Of a stretch of DNA of 64,000 bases, positions 12,095-23,758 are shown in pieces. Position 1 is the first letter of the stretch; every line of letters starts with the position of its first letter. This DNA comes from Siphonodentalium dalli (Eukaryota > Mollusca > Scaphopoda > Gadilida > Siphonodentaliidae). Both the position numbers and the translations under genes were made by a program. The notes under the pieces were generated by a model. That model was not told the DNA's origin. It made no database searches and saw only the letters and a program-made list of their open reading frames with translations. The DNA is taken from NCBI GenBank assembly GCA_032622095.1, contig CP136065.1:39623503-39687502 (forward strand), written 5' to 3'.

Positions 12095-12347
12095 TTAACC
12101 CTTTGAGTGCCAGGTTGATTTTTGTATCAACCCATATACCCTGTGCCAATGCATTCTCTTATATATGCGAGTCGACCATAGGTCGCCTCGCATATATAAG
12201 AGAATGCATTGGCCTAACAATAGTTTTTTTTTTTTTTTTTTTTTTCACAATTTTTTACAATTTGAATATATTTTATTATATTCTTTAACAGACTTATTGT
12301 GAAGGTTTAGGGCCGATTAGATCGGCCCCTGGCACTCAACGGGTTAA
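12095..12347. mobile_element. piggyBac-like MITE carrying the hairpin
   Basis: TTAA at 12095-12098 and 12344-12347 flank inverted ends CCCTTTGAGTGCCAGG and CCCGTTGAGTGCCAGG. At 253 bp it is non-coding. The interior holds one complete GCCAATGCATTC hairpin (12145-12213), a T-run and AT-rich DNA. This is the second TTAA element in the window that contains this hairpin. Confidence 0.85.
12145..12213. repeat. GCCAATGCATTC hairpin, complete copy
   Basis: A 69-bp palindrome preceded by CCCTGT, same sequence and orientation as 4012-4080. The arms read GCCAATGCATTCTCTTATAT then ATGCGAG, around a GTCGACCATAGGTCGCC centre. Confidence 0.9.
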
Positions 12348-12469
12348 TGAGACTGATAATGACCCACAAAACCTGTCATGCATAGTCTCTGACTCTGACA
12401 GTAGATGATGACTAGCTGACTGACGAGTTTCCATGCTGATTGAGTCGTCTTTTTGAATGAAGCATCCAC

Positions 12470-12625
12470 ACACAAGCATATGTTGAATGCTGTTCTATCA
12501 TTTTCACCCAAACATCATGCATAGTCTACACACAAGCATCGATGCATAGGTTGAATGCTGTGCAGCATCGATGCATAGGTTGAATGCTGTGCTATCATTT
12601 TTGCCCAAACATCATGTATAGTCTG
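12470..12625. repeat. Short local duplications
   Basis: ACACACAAGCAT, GCATCGATGCATAGG, TTGAATGCTGTGC, TATCATTTT.CCCAAACATC and ATGYATAGTCT each occur two or three times in about 155 bp. This fits repeated slippage or unequal exchange. Non-coding. Confidence 0.7.
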
Positions 12626-12701
12626 ATATTGGGTCAGCAATAATTTCTTGGTTTTCTCCCTCAAAGCCTGAAATCTGATCATTAAATACACCGGTACTTA
12701 C

Positions 12702-12802
12702 ACTGTCTTTCCACCAGAGCTTTTCTTGTTGATGAGGTGACAAACTTTCTGACCAAACGGCAACTTCAAATTGCTGCCAGTTGCTGATGAATTTATTAAT
12801 TT
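12702..12802 (-). CDS. Candidate internal exon, unknown gene
   Basis: On the minus strand, a pyrimidine tract with acceptor (CTCTTTTTCATTTCAG) is followed by 101 open bases and a consensus donor (AGT|GTAAGTA). The exon would start after the first base of a codon and end between codons. It encodes 33 residues rich in Trp and Glu (phrases Q-Q-F-E-V-A-V-W-S-E-S-L and Q-E-K-L-W-W-K-D-S). The composition looks like a real folded protein rather than AT-rich noise, but no family was recognised and no partner exon was found in compatible phase. Confidence 0.3.
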
Positions 12803-13558
12803 CTGAAATGAAAAAGAGTTTAGGTCTAAAAGATGTTTTGTTTCCCCTAACGGAGCCCAAAAATAAGGACAGTCGGTACAGCATCTGGCTTAAAACTGAC
12901 CCCGCATTCGGAATACTCCATATTAAACAGTCTGTGTCCCTCAAGCCACCTGAATAACCAGAACCAACATGTTTATAACTGGAGGTAGAGTTCAACTAGT
13001 GTAGATTAATTGTCAGCTAGATGAGTCAACATAATATACACTTAAACTTGAGAGAACATTGTAGGTTTTGCTCTTTTTACACATTAGGCCACTGCTAATT
13101 GAATTTCTGTTTTATAGCGTCAATCGAGATTTCCATATAAGAAAGCGTAATGCGGTGATTATTAATTATTAATTATTTCCAGGGGATCTAGTTTGTGTCA
13201 GAATCTCTACTGTGGCTATGCCCATAGCGATCATACTCTGACAGGAAACATTGAAAATATTGCAGCTGTTATATTTATAAGTATAAAATACCTATTCCTA
13301 CAATGTATTTAACTGTACCGGTAGGTGAAGGTCCAAGCTTGTGATTGCATGATTGAGATGAGCCAATTTTGCTTTGATTTGCTTACAATCATGGTACCGG
13401 TATTTCTCTCGGCTAAATGGCAGTGTATACTTCCTAACGAAAAATAACCACACATGTTTCTGGTCGATTTGATCGCTGCATGTCGAGGTAATTTTTAACA
13501 GAGATATGCCACCTTTCGACTTAAGACTTTGCTGATTATTTTGATGTACACGTGCAGC
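12803..13558. other. No recognisable gene
   Basis: AT-rich, no terminal repeats or long frames. Confidence 0.4.
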
Positions 13559-14041
13559 CTTAGTTGTCGAAAATATTCATATTTGTTCCAATAACCGTAA
13601 ACAGATAACATTAAAATACATACAGTTTCGTTAATATATACCATGACTATCGCGTAAACAGCATGTTATCATAAAGACCTACTATATTTTACCTAAGCAA
13701 GAGCCTGATTGTGTTACAGAAGACAGCACAATGCTACTGGCTAATCACACAAAAATGGCATAAACGCTCTTTATTTGTTCCATATCAGGAATTCACCAAC
13801 AAAGAACGCTCTTTGTGTTTACCATCATAATATAAACAAACACCAGAAAAGTTACTTTTTATGGTATTGTTTACATAACAATGGTCAAACAAATGACAAT
13901 AACATATTGTTTATGCGATATTTCTTATTTGTATACGGACAAAGTCTGTCTACATTTTGATGTTATTTCTGTTTGTGGCGGTTTTTGACGGGTGGAAATA
14001 TTTTTACAGGATACCCACCGCCAAGGCCAACCGTACCTTTA
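13559..14041. repeat. Dispersed repeat, copy 1 (second at 37539-38016)
   Basis: About 480 bp shared in the same orientation with 37539-38016. Both run from TTAGTTGTYGAAAATATTCA through CGCGTAAACA, AACGCTCTTTAT, CAACAAAGAACGCTCTTT and GGCGG/AGCGG-TTTTTGAC to GATACCCACC...CGTACCTTTAA. Non-coding; class unknown. Confidence 0.85.
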
Positions 14042-14145
14042 ACGCCCACAGGGTCAAATAATAAACAGAATGCACTATTATTTTCGGCGAAAATCAAAAT
14101 GCGGCGATTGACCAGTGTTCGCGCTGAACCGAAAACAAATTTAGC

Positions 14146-14245
14146 CAAAAGTTTAGCCAAATAAAAATTTTATTAGCCAAATGAAAAAAACTTTAGCCAA
14201 ATTTTTTTTGGCCAAATTAAAAAAAACTATGGCCAAATTAAATCA
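14146..14245. repeat. Short TTAGCCAAA tandem motif cluster
   Basis: The phrase TTAGCCAAA/TGGCCAAATT recurs about seven times in 100 bp with irregular A/T spacers. A G-rich run (14402-14423) lies about 150 bp downstream. Simple-sequence expansion, non-coding. Confidence 0.7.
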
Positions 14246-14624
14246 TCGTTTTATGGTCGGTTCACAATTAATGACTAAAACGTCAAATCTAACAGACACA
14301 GGTAAAATACACAATAATTTAACTAATTTTGATGAACTAGAATTATTTTTATATATGTCATTTATTAAAAATGTATTAATCTTTATGTGAAAGAGTGATT
14401 TGGGGGGGGGGGGGGAGGGGGGGTTAACCCGGGATTGGGTATACAGACATTTCCCCACTTTCTTCTTTTAAATCATTGAATATTAATTATCCTTGCGAAA
14501 ATATCTAAGTGACATCTTGAAACTAATAACTTAATATTGTTACGCCATTATCAAATTACAATCTGTCATAAACACATGCATATTATTTTGAATGCATCGG
14601 TATTGACGAAAAATAGCCACAAAA

Positions 14625-14905
14625 TATGTCACACAACGACATACTAAAACTGTTTTACAGTGGGGTTTATAAAAACTATGTACATGTAAGTCGACAAAGT
14701 TTGATGATTGAGATCAGCTGCTCAATATTGGTCTTCACTCTTCCCGTTCTTCCTCCCTGTTGTGATCTAATATGATCAATTCAATTGAGTGACCAAACAG
14801 ACATCGTAGTTGAAGCAACCCAAAACTTCTTCAATGATCTTCCCATCAAGGAAACTGATGCTCCATGCTACTCTGTAACTGGTTGTGCCTGTGGGACTAA
14901 TTGAC
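14625..14905 (-). repeat. Inverted copy of an internal segment of the hAT element at 21580
   Basis: Read on the minus strand, this matches 22140-22490 (ATGGAGCATCA.TTT, TGATCTAA/ATTTAGATCACAAC, AGGGAGGAAGAACGG, TTTTATAAACC, CACTGTAAAACAGTTTTAGT). In both copies the matching part can be translated to a similar peptide (W-S-I-x-F-L ... L-G-C), so a coding remnant is possible. Probably a decayed relative of that hAT element. Confidence 0.6.
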
Positions 14906-16208
14906 ACTCAATTTGGCAGTAATTTCTATATGTTAAGTGATTGCATATTAAAACCGAAACCGCACGAAACCGAAACGTAAATTCTATAACCTTCCAACAC
15001 TAGTGTCCGCGATCATGATACCGACGAATAGCTCGAATACTGAATAGGACTGCGAGTCTGACCTAACTGACCTTCCTTTTTGTTCTATAGTTATTACTTT
15101 CTTGTCTTTATATATAATTCATTGGAGGATATACCAATGATAATGATATATTACAGATCTTTAATATATAGTTTTGTCACTCGTTTTACCAATACCCATA
15201 CTATTGTTACTCGTTTTACAAATGCCCAAACATATGCTGATCACGGCAAATAAGTGATCTCCCATGCCATTCACAAATTTCACTTGCTCATTCCCCATCA
15301 CGAGAGCCAGCAAAAGAACAGTGAATGCGTGTTTTTGAATATCGTTAAATGCCGTGAATAAGGTCTTTATTTCAGCTACTATTTCTCACCTAGGTTTGTC
15401 CCTGGAGCATGGCATAATGTGACGTCGACATAATTAGTGTGAGAGAAGTCCGCTAGAAATTAGCGGTTATTAACCGGTTGAAATCCGGCTAACCCCGATG
15501 GGTTAACCGGTTAGAAGAATGGGTCAACCGTTTCAGCTCTACTTTTCATCGAATAAACGTCATTCTAGAGTGGCCATTGACGAATAATTAAGATTCCACC
15601 CAGAAAATTTACCACCCATGGGTGTCCATACATGTTCCTACGAATCAAAATGGCCAAGTGCCCAAAATCGCCTTTCTGGTCCAATTTTCACGGAATATAA
15701 TTTAAACAATATTGTAGGGTTGCCTTGTTGACGAATAATTAAGATTCCACACAAAACAAATAAATATGACCCAACCCACGGAGTGTCCTTACCCTATGAC
15801 TCATGCATGTAGTAATGTCGTGATCACATGTGCATATTGTGGGGGGGAGCAACTATATACCAAATGTACAAAGGTTCAGGAAAGTAGGCCTATAGCTGCA
15901 GAATATCGCATGCAGAAATTGCAAGTTTAGAACCCTTCCCATTGAGGGAGGGTCTTGGTCGTCCAAATAGTTGTCCCATTTCTGATCATGCATTAAATCA
16001 ACGTAACTATTCCAGAATTTCCAGTATATGGCGTAGTCGGCAAAACAAACTAATTTAGATTTATACATGTATATCAACATTTTGACCTGCCAAGCAGACG
16101 TCAGATGGGAGACAACTCTATCAGTGAAATTGAGTGAATATAACAAACCGATTTCACAGGTCGGCATTACGGTCTATTTGAATATACATTTGCATACTAT
16201 TAATTATT
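14906..16208. other. No gene; a short duplicated block
   Basis: GACGAATAATTAAGATTCCA occurs at about 15578 and 15730 with related flanks, a diverged duplication. ACCGGTT and related phrases recur at 15470-15530. No coding signal. Confidence 0.45.
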
Positions 16209-16609
16209 ATGTACTAGCTGATGTGCCCGACTTTGTCTGGGCTATTTAGGGATTTCTTTGTGATCGCCTCAGTCTGGGCAGAATATTAGGAGAAAGAAAC
16301 AAACTACTAGTATTGTTCAATCTGTCCAGAAACATGCCTATATGAGCGTATATGAGCGAGGTCAAGGACATGGTCGCACGTGAAATTTGACCTGCCCATA
16401 TTGTTTCCGGGATCAATGTGGACCTACATTCCAAATTTGAGTCGGATCGGTCGAGGTCCAGAAACATGCCTATATGAACGAGGTCAAGGACACGGTTGCA
16501 CGTGAAATTGGACCTGCTCATGTTTAGAGGTGCCACGATTATTGATTTTGAGATTAATCGTACCTAATATTAACAAGCGGTCGCAGACGGCCCGCCGAAT
16601 TCCAATAAC

Positions 16610-17730
16610 TAGTGATGTTCCGATAATGAAAAAGCTTATCGGACCGATTTCCGATAACTGGAGGCACAATCGGCCGATTTCCGATTCCGATTCCGATGTT
16701 TATATATATTGTGCGTTTGTTCCTATAATGGACTTATATACACCCAATGCACTCCATATCCCGCATAGTTTCAAAGCCAAATACATCAAAGAAATATATA
16801 CACACTGTCGTGACAGTATTTCTGCCGACGTCGGTTGTGTGCTTCCTTTGATGTATACCGGTAGTTGTTTTGACAAAGAGATCAAAGGTGCCGACTCAGA
16901 GTAACGTTATGACCATGTGTGGAACACTTGCATGCAGAGTAAAAGTCTTGATTGAATACTTGTAAGTTGCAACAATGTATGGAATGGCGATGATTATTAA
17001 CTAAATTTTGATTGATGGATAATAATTGCTGTCATATTTGTCTGAGATTTCCCAAGTTTCCATTGGTCACACCTTTTATCTTTTAACAACTCGGAAGCTT
17101 TTATAGTTCCGCCTGCTCAATTTTTGTTTCGCAAGTTCAACGTGGAGCTAAGCGTATTTCATAGCATACGTTGTACAGACGAAAAAGCTAATTATGCCCC
17201 TACTAACATTGATCGTTATTGAAGACAGTTCTGATAACAACTGTATTATTTCATTCAGTGTGTGCTTCAAGTTATTGACATAGCATGTGACGTCACATGA
17301 CACGTGCTCTAGAGGAAGCCTCACTGTAATCAGGTCAGCTTTTTAATTAAAGCTTTCTTTGAATCTATTTCGTTCAGCTTTTTAATTAAAGCTTTCTTTG
17401 AATCTATTTCGTGTCAACGCGATTGAACCAATAACTTCATATTACACGGGATGTCGGGCATGTGTATTGCCATTCTTATAATATATCATCATATCAGACT
17501 GCTTTGATGATGCCAATGGCTTCTTTTTAGGCTGTTACAACTGCGTTTTACATTCAATACTACAGTTGTATTGCGTATGTTTATTAAAGCGTGCACATTG
17601 CGCTTAGATACTAGAACGTTTTTATTTATTTTGACAATCGGTAAAAGCCGATGTTCAACTGCGAGGTACGATTAATTTCCGATGGGCTATTATCGGCCGA
17701 TGGCCGATTCCGATTATCGGAACATCACTA
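16610..17730. mobile_element. hAT-superfamily non-autonomous element
   Basis: Inverted ends TAGTGATGTTCCGATAATG and ATTATCGGAACATCACTA, with an exact 8-bp duplication CCAATAAC at 16602-16609 and 17731-17738. Subterminal ATCGG/CCGAT motifs are abundant, as is usual for transposase-binding regions. 1121 bp; no transposase frame seen. Confidence 0.93.
17336..17412. repeat. 38-bp tandem duplication
   Basis: TCAGCTTTTTAATTAAAGCT followed by TTCTTTGAATCTATTTCG is present twice head to tail inside the hAT element. Confidence 0.9.
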
Positions 17731-18739
17731 CCAATAACTCCAGTAAAAATATCCGGCCGGACCTGGCTTGCGAACTCATTCTAGGTAATGGTCAGGTGAA
17801 CTCATATACCAAATATCTTTGAAATCTGTTGAGATTTGTGGAAATGAGCCCTGTGACGTCGTCTATTTGCTATTTGGTAAATTCGACAAAAATAATAAAC
17901 AAAGTCCAATAACTTCGGTCAAAATATCCGGACGGACCTGGCTTGCGAACTCATTCTAGGTAATGGTCAGGTGAACTCATATACTACAAATCTTTGAAAT
18001 CCATTGACATTTGTTCAAGTTATGACTCTTACAAATTCGGGACAGAAATACGGACTGACAGAACCCATTACTACCGGTATATCCTCCGCAAATTTAAAAT
18101 TTGGCGGGGGATAATAACAGTGGAAGTATTCCGTAATATGGCCTATTGGCTGGGTGTTGGTTAAAAAACTTGGCTGATGTAATTTTTACGTTAATAATCA
18201 TTAATGTGCACCATAAACCACCGGTAATGACTAATGAGCACATTGTATTCAATACCAGCACATTTCTCGGCGATTTCATGGTCATAATAATTGTGAGTTT
18301 ATTAGAATGAACATAGCCATTAATTTCAGTGTAATGAATAGCCAAAGTTTCCAAACATACAAACAATATAAAAGTAGGAATGCACGATGGACTGCCAGCG
18401 AATCCCCAAAAAAAAGGAATCTAATGTTACGGAAACTATATGTTTCAGCAAACTTCCATAGTGGATAACAATCACAAAGATGGGCCCCTACCTGGAAATT
18501 TCAGAACTCAGAACAAGTTAAGTACTCTAGTGTCCCAATAAACATATGTGTATGTTTATTTTTTTTCATGAAAATTGCCGCCCTGTATGAGCTTATTCCG
18601 GTCAAATTGTTTATTTTTTTCAATTTCAATCTGAAATAATCATATAAAAATTGCCAGCTGTGACAAGCTGTAGCTTTTTAGTGACAAATTTATAAGCCAC
18701 AGCTGGCAACAGCCAATTACACATCCATGTCATGACACT

Positions 18740-20060
18740 TAGTGATGTACCGATTATCGGTATCGGCTATCGGGCCGATATATGTGGTATCGGCAAGATA
18801 TCGGTATCGGTAAAATTTAGTCTCCCGACCGATATCGTCAACCGATACATGTCGCGTCCTTTGTGAACGTTGTTACACCAATTCCGACTTTAATATTAAA
18901 TAAATGACGGGAATTTCCAGAAAAAATAGCGACTATTTTACGCACTGGTCAGCCCTCCATCACATACAGTGATATACCATGATCATGATGACAACATCGA
19001 CATGAGACTGTTGGTACACTCATGACCCAAATAAACATTTCCAAAGGTACCGTAGTTCGGTACGTACTCAATTAAAATTACTTGTGAGTGCCGAGTATCA
19101 CATGTTGAAAGCGAATAACTGACGCCCCTGGCATTAGCGTGAGAATGGAATCTTCCTATGAGTGAATCAGACTGATGTACCGGTATCATTTAGTGATGTA
19201 TTCATGGGGGTGTGGAATTAATTCTGCACCACGTGCGACAGTAAGTTGTCACTTTGTTATTATATTCCCAAGGCGGGTGCCGGGCGGTAATATCAAACGA
19301 TTATTTGCATGCATTTGATGTCATCGAGTAGGAATCACTAACAAGCCACATGTTGACAGATGACAGAGTAAACTAAAAATCACAGTGTTTATAAATAGAC
19401 GAGTCACACTTGACCAGTTTGCATTCAAGTCGCCGCAGTCGTGACTCGCTATTCCTCAATATATAGAAACATCACGTGTTAACAACAGTTAAGTGTGTGT
19501 GTTTAAAGTGCTTTTGATTCAAATTGATTGACATTCTGGTATACGATGACTGAAGATGGAGGAGGTGACTAACTTGTTTGATAGAACCATCCGAACCAAT
19601 CAGAGTGCTCTATGGGCGGGATTTGTATCTGCTGTCATGGGCAGAGAAATGTCAACAATTTATGCGGGACATTGTAGGTGTTATTAAACGCAAGTTCAAC
19701 TTCTGAAAAAGATTGAGTTTGGCAAATTGAAATTGCCGTCATTGACTCAAATGGATTATGGACTGATTCCGTAAGGCACAGTAACGGAATCAAACAAATA
19801 TTGAGGAAATCTTATGAATGCAATGAAATATTAAATCGTTTTGCCAGGGTTTTTGGGGAACGTAAACTAAACTTTTTTGCAACCAGGTTATTGCAATATC
19901 GGTTCTTTGCCGACAATATTTTGTAATTTAAAAGACAAATTGATATTGAGTTTGGTTCACGTACAAGACTTATCGGTATCTGTATCGGATCGGCCGATAA
20001 ATCTACTGAAAATATCGGCTATCGGCTTTTACCGATAACCCCCGTATCGTTACATCACTA
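18740..20060. mobile_element. hAT-superfamily non-autonomous element, nested
   Basis: Ends TAGTGATGTACCGATTATCGG and CGTTACATCACTA, flanked by an exact 8-bp duplication ATGACACT (18732-18739 and 20061-20068). The ends are dense in TATCGG/CCGATA. At 1321 bp it contains a TATAAATAG box near 19390 but no long transposase frame. It is inserted inside the CTCTAGTGTCCC element. Confidence 0.93.
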
Positions 20061-20196
20061 ATGACACTCAACCCCATCTAAAGTTACCACTGGTAGTACA
20101 TTTACCACTAGTAGTACATGTACCAGTAGTAATACATGTGCCGGTATTGGTACTGGTAGATATCGAAAACTGGATGTCATTGACTTTTAATTCAAT

Positions 20197-21206
20197 TACT
20201 CTAGTGATCCGAATAATAGTAGGGGTCGGAATAATAGTAGGGGGTGGAAAATTTGCCAAATTTTAATAATAGTAGGGGTCGGAATAATAGTAGGGGGTGG
20301 AAATGTCAATGAAAAAGGAGATCATTGAAGAACACTGATTTAATTATCAAACAAAAACTTATAATAAACACTCCTCGACCCAGCACGGACAACGTCTGGT
20401 TCTTGCAGAACCTTTTCAATGTCATTGATTTGAACGGAGAACACTGCGTCAACACTTTTATACGAATTTTCAGTTCCAGCACAAGGCTCGAAAAATCTAA
20501 CACTCAGGGGATCCTGAGCGGTAACACATGCGGGAAGGGTATGGTGTCCCTTTCTTATCAGAACATAACACCCAGTTTTATAAGTTTCGTCACTTTCGTC
20601 TGTAGTACTACTGGTAGTATGTTGGTTTGTATAAACGTGGTGATCTTGAACTCCTTGAGGCTCACACTCCTGACTCCTAGCCATACTTGTTGATGACTTT
20701 TGGGTTGATTCAACTTCATTTGTTTGGTCGGAATCGGTCCACCAACTACTCAATTGTGTTCTAATTAAAGAAACTTTCAAATGTGAGCCCCAGACGTTGA
20801 TTAACTTCTTAGTTAATAACGCGTCAATTGTAAAAAAAAACACAGACATAACGCGTTGTCACCTTTGTTCGCCTCACTGAACGATAAACAATACCCGCAG
20901 AGGGGGGTCTGTCTATTGCAATAGGATCGCACGAATTGCAAAATAGCGACACTTGCGAGGATGGAGTTACTTCCCATGGATCAAATCATTGATTATATTG
21001 CGATGCCAGACGGTTGCGCGAATTCTTTGAACGTATTCCATTTCATGCATGCCATTTGATTAAAAACTACGAATAATGCGATCATTCATGGAGTATGGGT
21101 GATCAAAATTAAATAATCGTAGGGGCTTGAATAAGAATCGTAGGGGGTGGATTTTTTCTCCAAAATTAACAATCGTACGGGTACGGTTATTCGGATCACT
21201 AGAGTA
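20197..21206. mobile_element. Element with CTCTAGTGATCC ends, carries a reading frame
   Basis: Ends CTCTAGTGATCCGAATAA (20199 on) and TTATTCGGATCACTAGAG (to 21204) are inverted repeats flanked by TA. The termini resemble those of the outer element but are not the same, so this is a related family. The left end has a duplicated AATAATAGTAGGGGTCGG block (20212-20305). About half the element is occupied by a minus-strand open frame (20340-20849). Confidence 0.75.
20340..20849 (-). CDS. Transposon cargo protein or exon, 169 codons
   Basis: One uninterrupted minus-strand frame inside the CTCTAGTGATCC element, with the stop at 20340-20342. The N-terminal half is polar and Ser/Thr/Gln-rich. The C-terminal part (about residues 92-165) looks globular: G-C-Y-V-L-I-R-K-G, then a T-A-Q-D-P-L-S-V-R-F-F-E-P phrase and a V-D-D/N-D-I-x-K-V-L-type strand. 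That pattern resembles the small beta-rich C-terminal regions of some transposon-encoded proteins. No catalytic motif is visible. It could be the last exon of a transposase or an accessory gene. Function unknown. Confidence 0.45.
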   Translation of the reverse strand: MSVFFFTIDALLTKKLINVWGSHLKVSLIRTQLSSWWTDSDQTNEVESTQKSSTSMARSQECEPQGVQDHHVYTNQHTTSSTTDESDETYKTGCYVLIRKGHHTLPACVTAQDPLSVRFFEPCAGTENSYKSVDAVFSVQINDIEKVLQEPDVVRAGSRSVYYKFLFDN

Positions 21207-21579
21207 CAGTTATTGGACACTCAAACATATAGCATTGGAGGGTTGACAGATTGATAGCCAATGATCTGCTTTTTCGAATAATGTGACATCTAAGAATTTG
21301 TCCGCCCTATACTTCTATTCCAGTCTTTTCTGTTCAATATTGAAATGTGCCAAATTGTCCACCCTGTACTACTAGTAGTACTATTTTGGTCTGTTCTTCT
21401 ATTCGGGACACTAGAGTAATTGATAATAGTGAGTTTCATTCAGCAATCAGCAGTCACCACACGATAAGTGATAGCCTGTACTAGTAACATCTAAGTATAC
21501 TTGTACTCATGCAAACGAAGTATACTCGCAAATGACATCGCGGAGAACATCGCTGATTAAAATGCCGTAGGTTCCCTGG

Positions 21580-23379
21580 CAGTGTTGCTTTCCTGGGAGA
21601 ACGCGGGGGAACGCCGTTCCCCTACTTTTTTCTGAAGGGGAACGCTGTTCCCCACACATTTTTAGCCTCAATTACTTTAAATATCTTCACATTTTTAGTT
21701 AATATCATAATAAAAACATAAACAGAAACGTCGTTTTGGAGTGTATAAGCTTTTCCCGCTCCATACTATATGTATAATGCACGTTATAAATAACGTGTGA
21801 CGTCGTTCAAAGTTAAGCGCGCATTTGTTTTGTAAACATTCAAAATGTCTAACATTTATGTCACGTAATTATGGAAGCCAATAAATTATTCTGTTTATTT
21901 ACAGTTTTACACACTTTTCATGACTTAAATGCACTAATTGAATGCCTAATTCTAAAGATAATATGTGACATATTAGTCCCCGACAAGCTGCCGCGTGCGC
22001 TCACTGGGACGTTATTCACAATTTCACAGGTGTGACATTATTACTTTTAATTCACCGAGAAATCTTGATAAATCTCCGCTAAGTGTGTAATAAAATGTGA
22101 TAACGCGTGTCACAATTTCACAAAATATATCCCAACTGCGGCCATCCATGCCATTGGCACAGATTGCCAAACTGGCTTGTAGTATGGAGCATCAATTTTC
22201 TCACAAGTTCCTTGATAAAAGGGAAGATTGAAGATGTGAAGCAGATTTTGGGTTGCTCCAACAACAATGTGCGTGTGAAGACATACAAAGTACTATTAAA
22301 TGTATGAGAAGAGTGACCTATTTAGATCACAACAGGGATTGTCAGGGAGGAAGAACGGAAAGAGTGAAGACTTCAGTGAAGACTTATAAATTTCCTGCAT
22401 ATACTTCAGAGCTGATCTCAATCTCCAAGCTTTGTCAACTTACATAGTTTTTATAAACCTCACTGTAAAACAGTTTTAGTATGTCGTGGTGTGATTGCAA
22501 TTTCCATGTTGCTTCGTGCAGTATTAAAAAAACTATTAAATTACGCAAGCAGGCATTGCCACACAACGCCACTTTTACGTTGTCACTTCGTTGTGTGAAT
22601 TTAAAGTTATCATTCCTGCATCGGGAATTGGTGATGCCGATATTTTAAAATTAACACAGTATTTTTAACTGACTGACGAGTTGACTGATCTAATATTCTA
22701 ATTTCAACACAGATTCCTGGAACAAGATTTGACCCCACCACAGTAATACTTATAATAATTCTATAGAAAGGAAACTAACTTGACAGGGCCTAATTTTTTA
22801 CCATTTATTTGGCGACGGGCCGAAGGCTTTCGACTTTCGATGACTTCATTTGAACATTTCCATTTCAAATTTTCAAACAAATTATGTCAGGCGGATTAGC
22901 GATATTATTGACGATATCAAATTTAAAACCGGGTATACCCGATATATCGTCATACCGCCCAGCACTAATTTTTATTGCACTATTTTTACGATGGTTGAGA
23001 AAACTGATAATTTATTTAATCGTTCACACTGTGTGTATGTGCTAATAGATATGTCACTTTCCCCAACCATTGCCAAAATATAGCAATAACTGCGTGTGTC
23101 TTTCAAACAAAAATATAAATTGGGAAGTTTTCTATTTCAGACCCAAATTGCCACTTTATCAGCCTAATATATACCTTGATACGATTCCTGAATTGAAAGC
23201 AGGAAATCACTCAGAATGCTACGTTTTAGCAGCATAATCTCAAAATTTTCCCCCGGACCCCCCACCTTCGACAGGGGGAAACCCCCTCTCGAGCTCACCA
23301 CCGCGACGCCTCCTGCGTCGGTCATCGCTTCGCGATGAATGTGCGTTCCCCTACTATATAAATCGGGAAAGCAACACTG
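21580..23379. mobile_element. hAT-superfamily element, 1.8 kb
   Basis: Ends CAGTGTTGCTTTCC and GGGAAAGCAACACTG, with an exact 8-bp duplication TTCCCTGG at 21572-21579 and 23380-23387. Near the left end are repeated GGGGAACGC.GTTCCCC motifs; near the right end is a CG-rich block with TCATCGCTTCGCGATGAA, a hairpin. A TATAAATAA sequence at about 21786 precedes short frames. No complete transposase is present. Confidence 0.93.
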
Positions 23380-23758
23380 TTCCCTGGTTTCAAGAGAATG
23401 TCAATCATTTCCCCATTGGTCGAATCAGATTCATGGGTGAGTGCATTCAGTCCATTGAACACGGTGACAGTCAGTACATATTAAAGACATTGTGCCGTCT
23501 TTCTTGTAGAAATATACAACGACGTTGCCACAAGTTCAAAGCTGCAGTGCCACCAATTTGTAGAATGTATACAACGAACTAAAGAGTAACCATGTTGTAT
23601 CATCAAATAAACTGCCCACTGTTTGCAACATACATGTGTATAGTTGTACTCGTGTTGTCGGAATCTCTTTGATGAACGATCACAGGTTGTCAACCCTTCG
23701 GTTTTAGATTAAACTGTGTAAAACAAACACGGTATTCAATAATACCCAGCACTTTCGG

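Larger units (their letters stand above)
16209..18113. repeat. Hairpin-ended interspersed repeat, split by a hAT insertion
   Basis: The 5' end carries ACTAGCTGATGTGCCCGACTTTG with a small GCCCGACTTTGTCTGGGC hairpin. The 3' end carries TATCCTCCGC...GGCGGGGGATA, also a hairpin. Internal phrases repeat: GTCCAGAAACATGCCTATATGA twice, and a segment of about 180 bp with GGACCTGGCTTGCGAACTCA at 17758 and 17936. Other members of the ACTAGCTGATG.GCCCGACTTCG family are at 33770, 34347, 42043 and 58208. Non-coding. Confidence 0.6.
18523..21418. mobile_element. Element with CTCTAGTGTCCC ends, host of two further insertions
   Basis: Left end CTCTAGTGTCCCAATA (18525-18540) is mirrored by TATTCGGGACACTAGAG (to 21416), with TA on each side (18523-18524, 21417-21418). 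After removing the hAT element at 18740-20060 and the related element at 20199-21204 it would be about 555 bp. A 2-bp TA duplication is compatible with several superfamilies, including Tc1/mariner. Family not determined. Confidence 0.75.
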
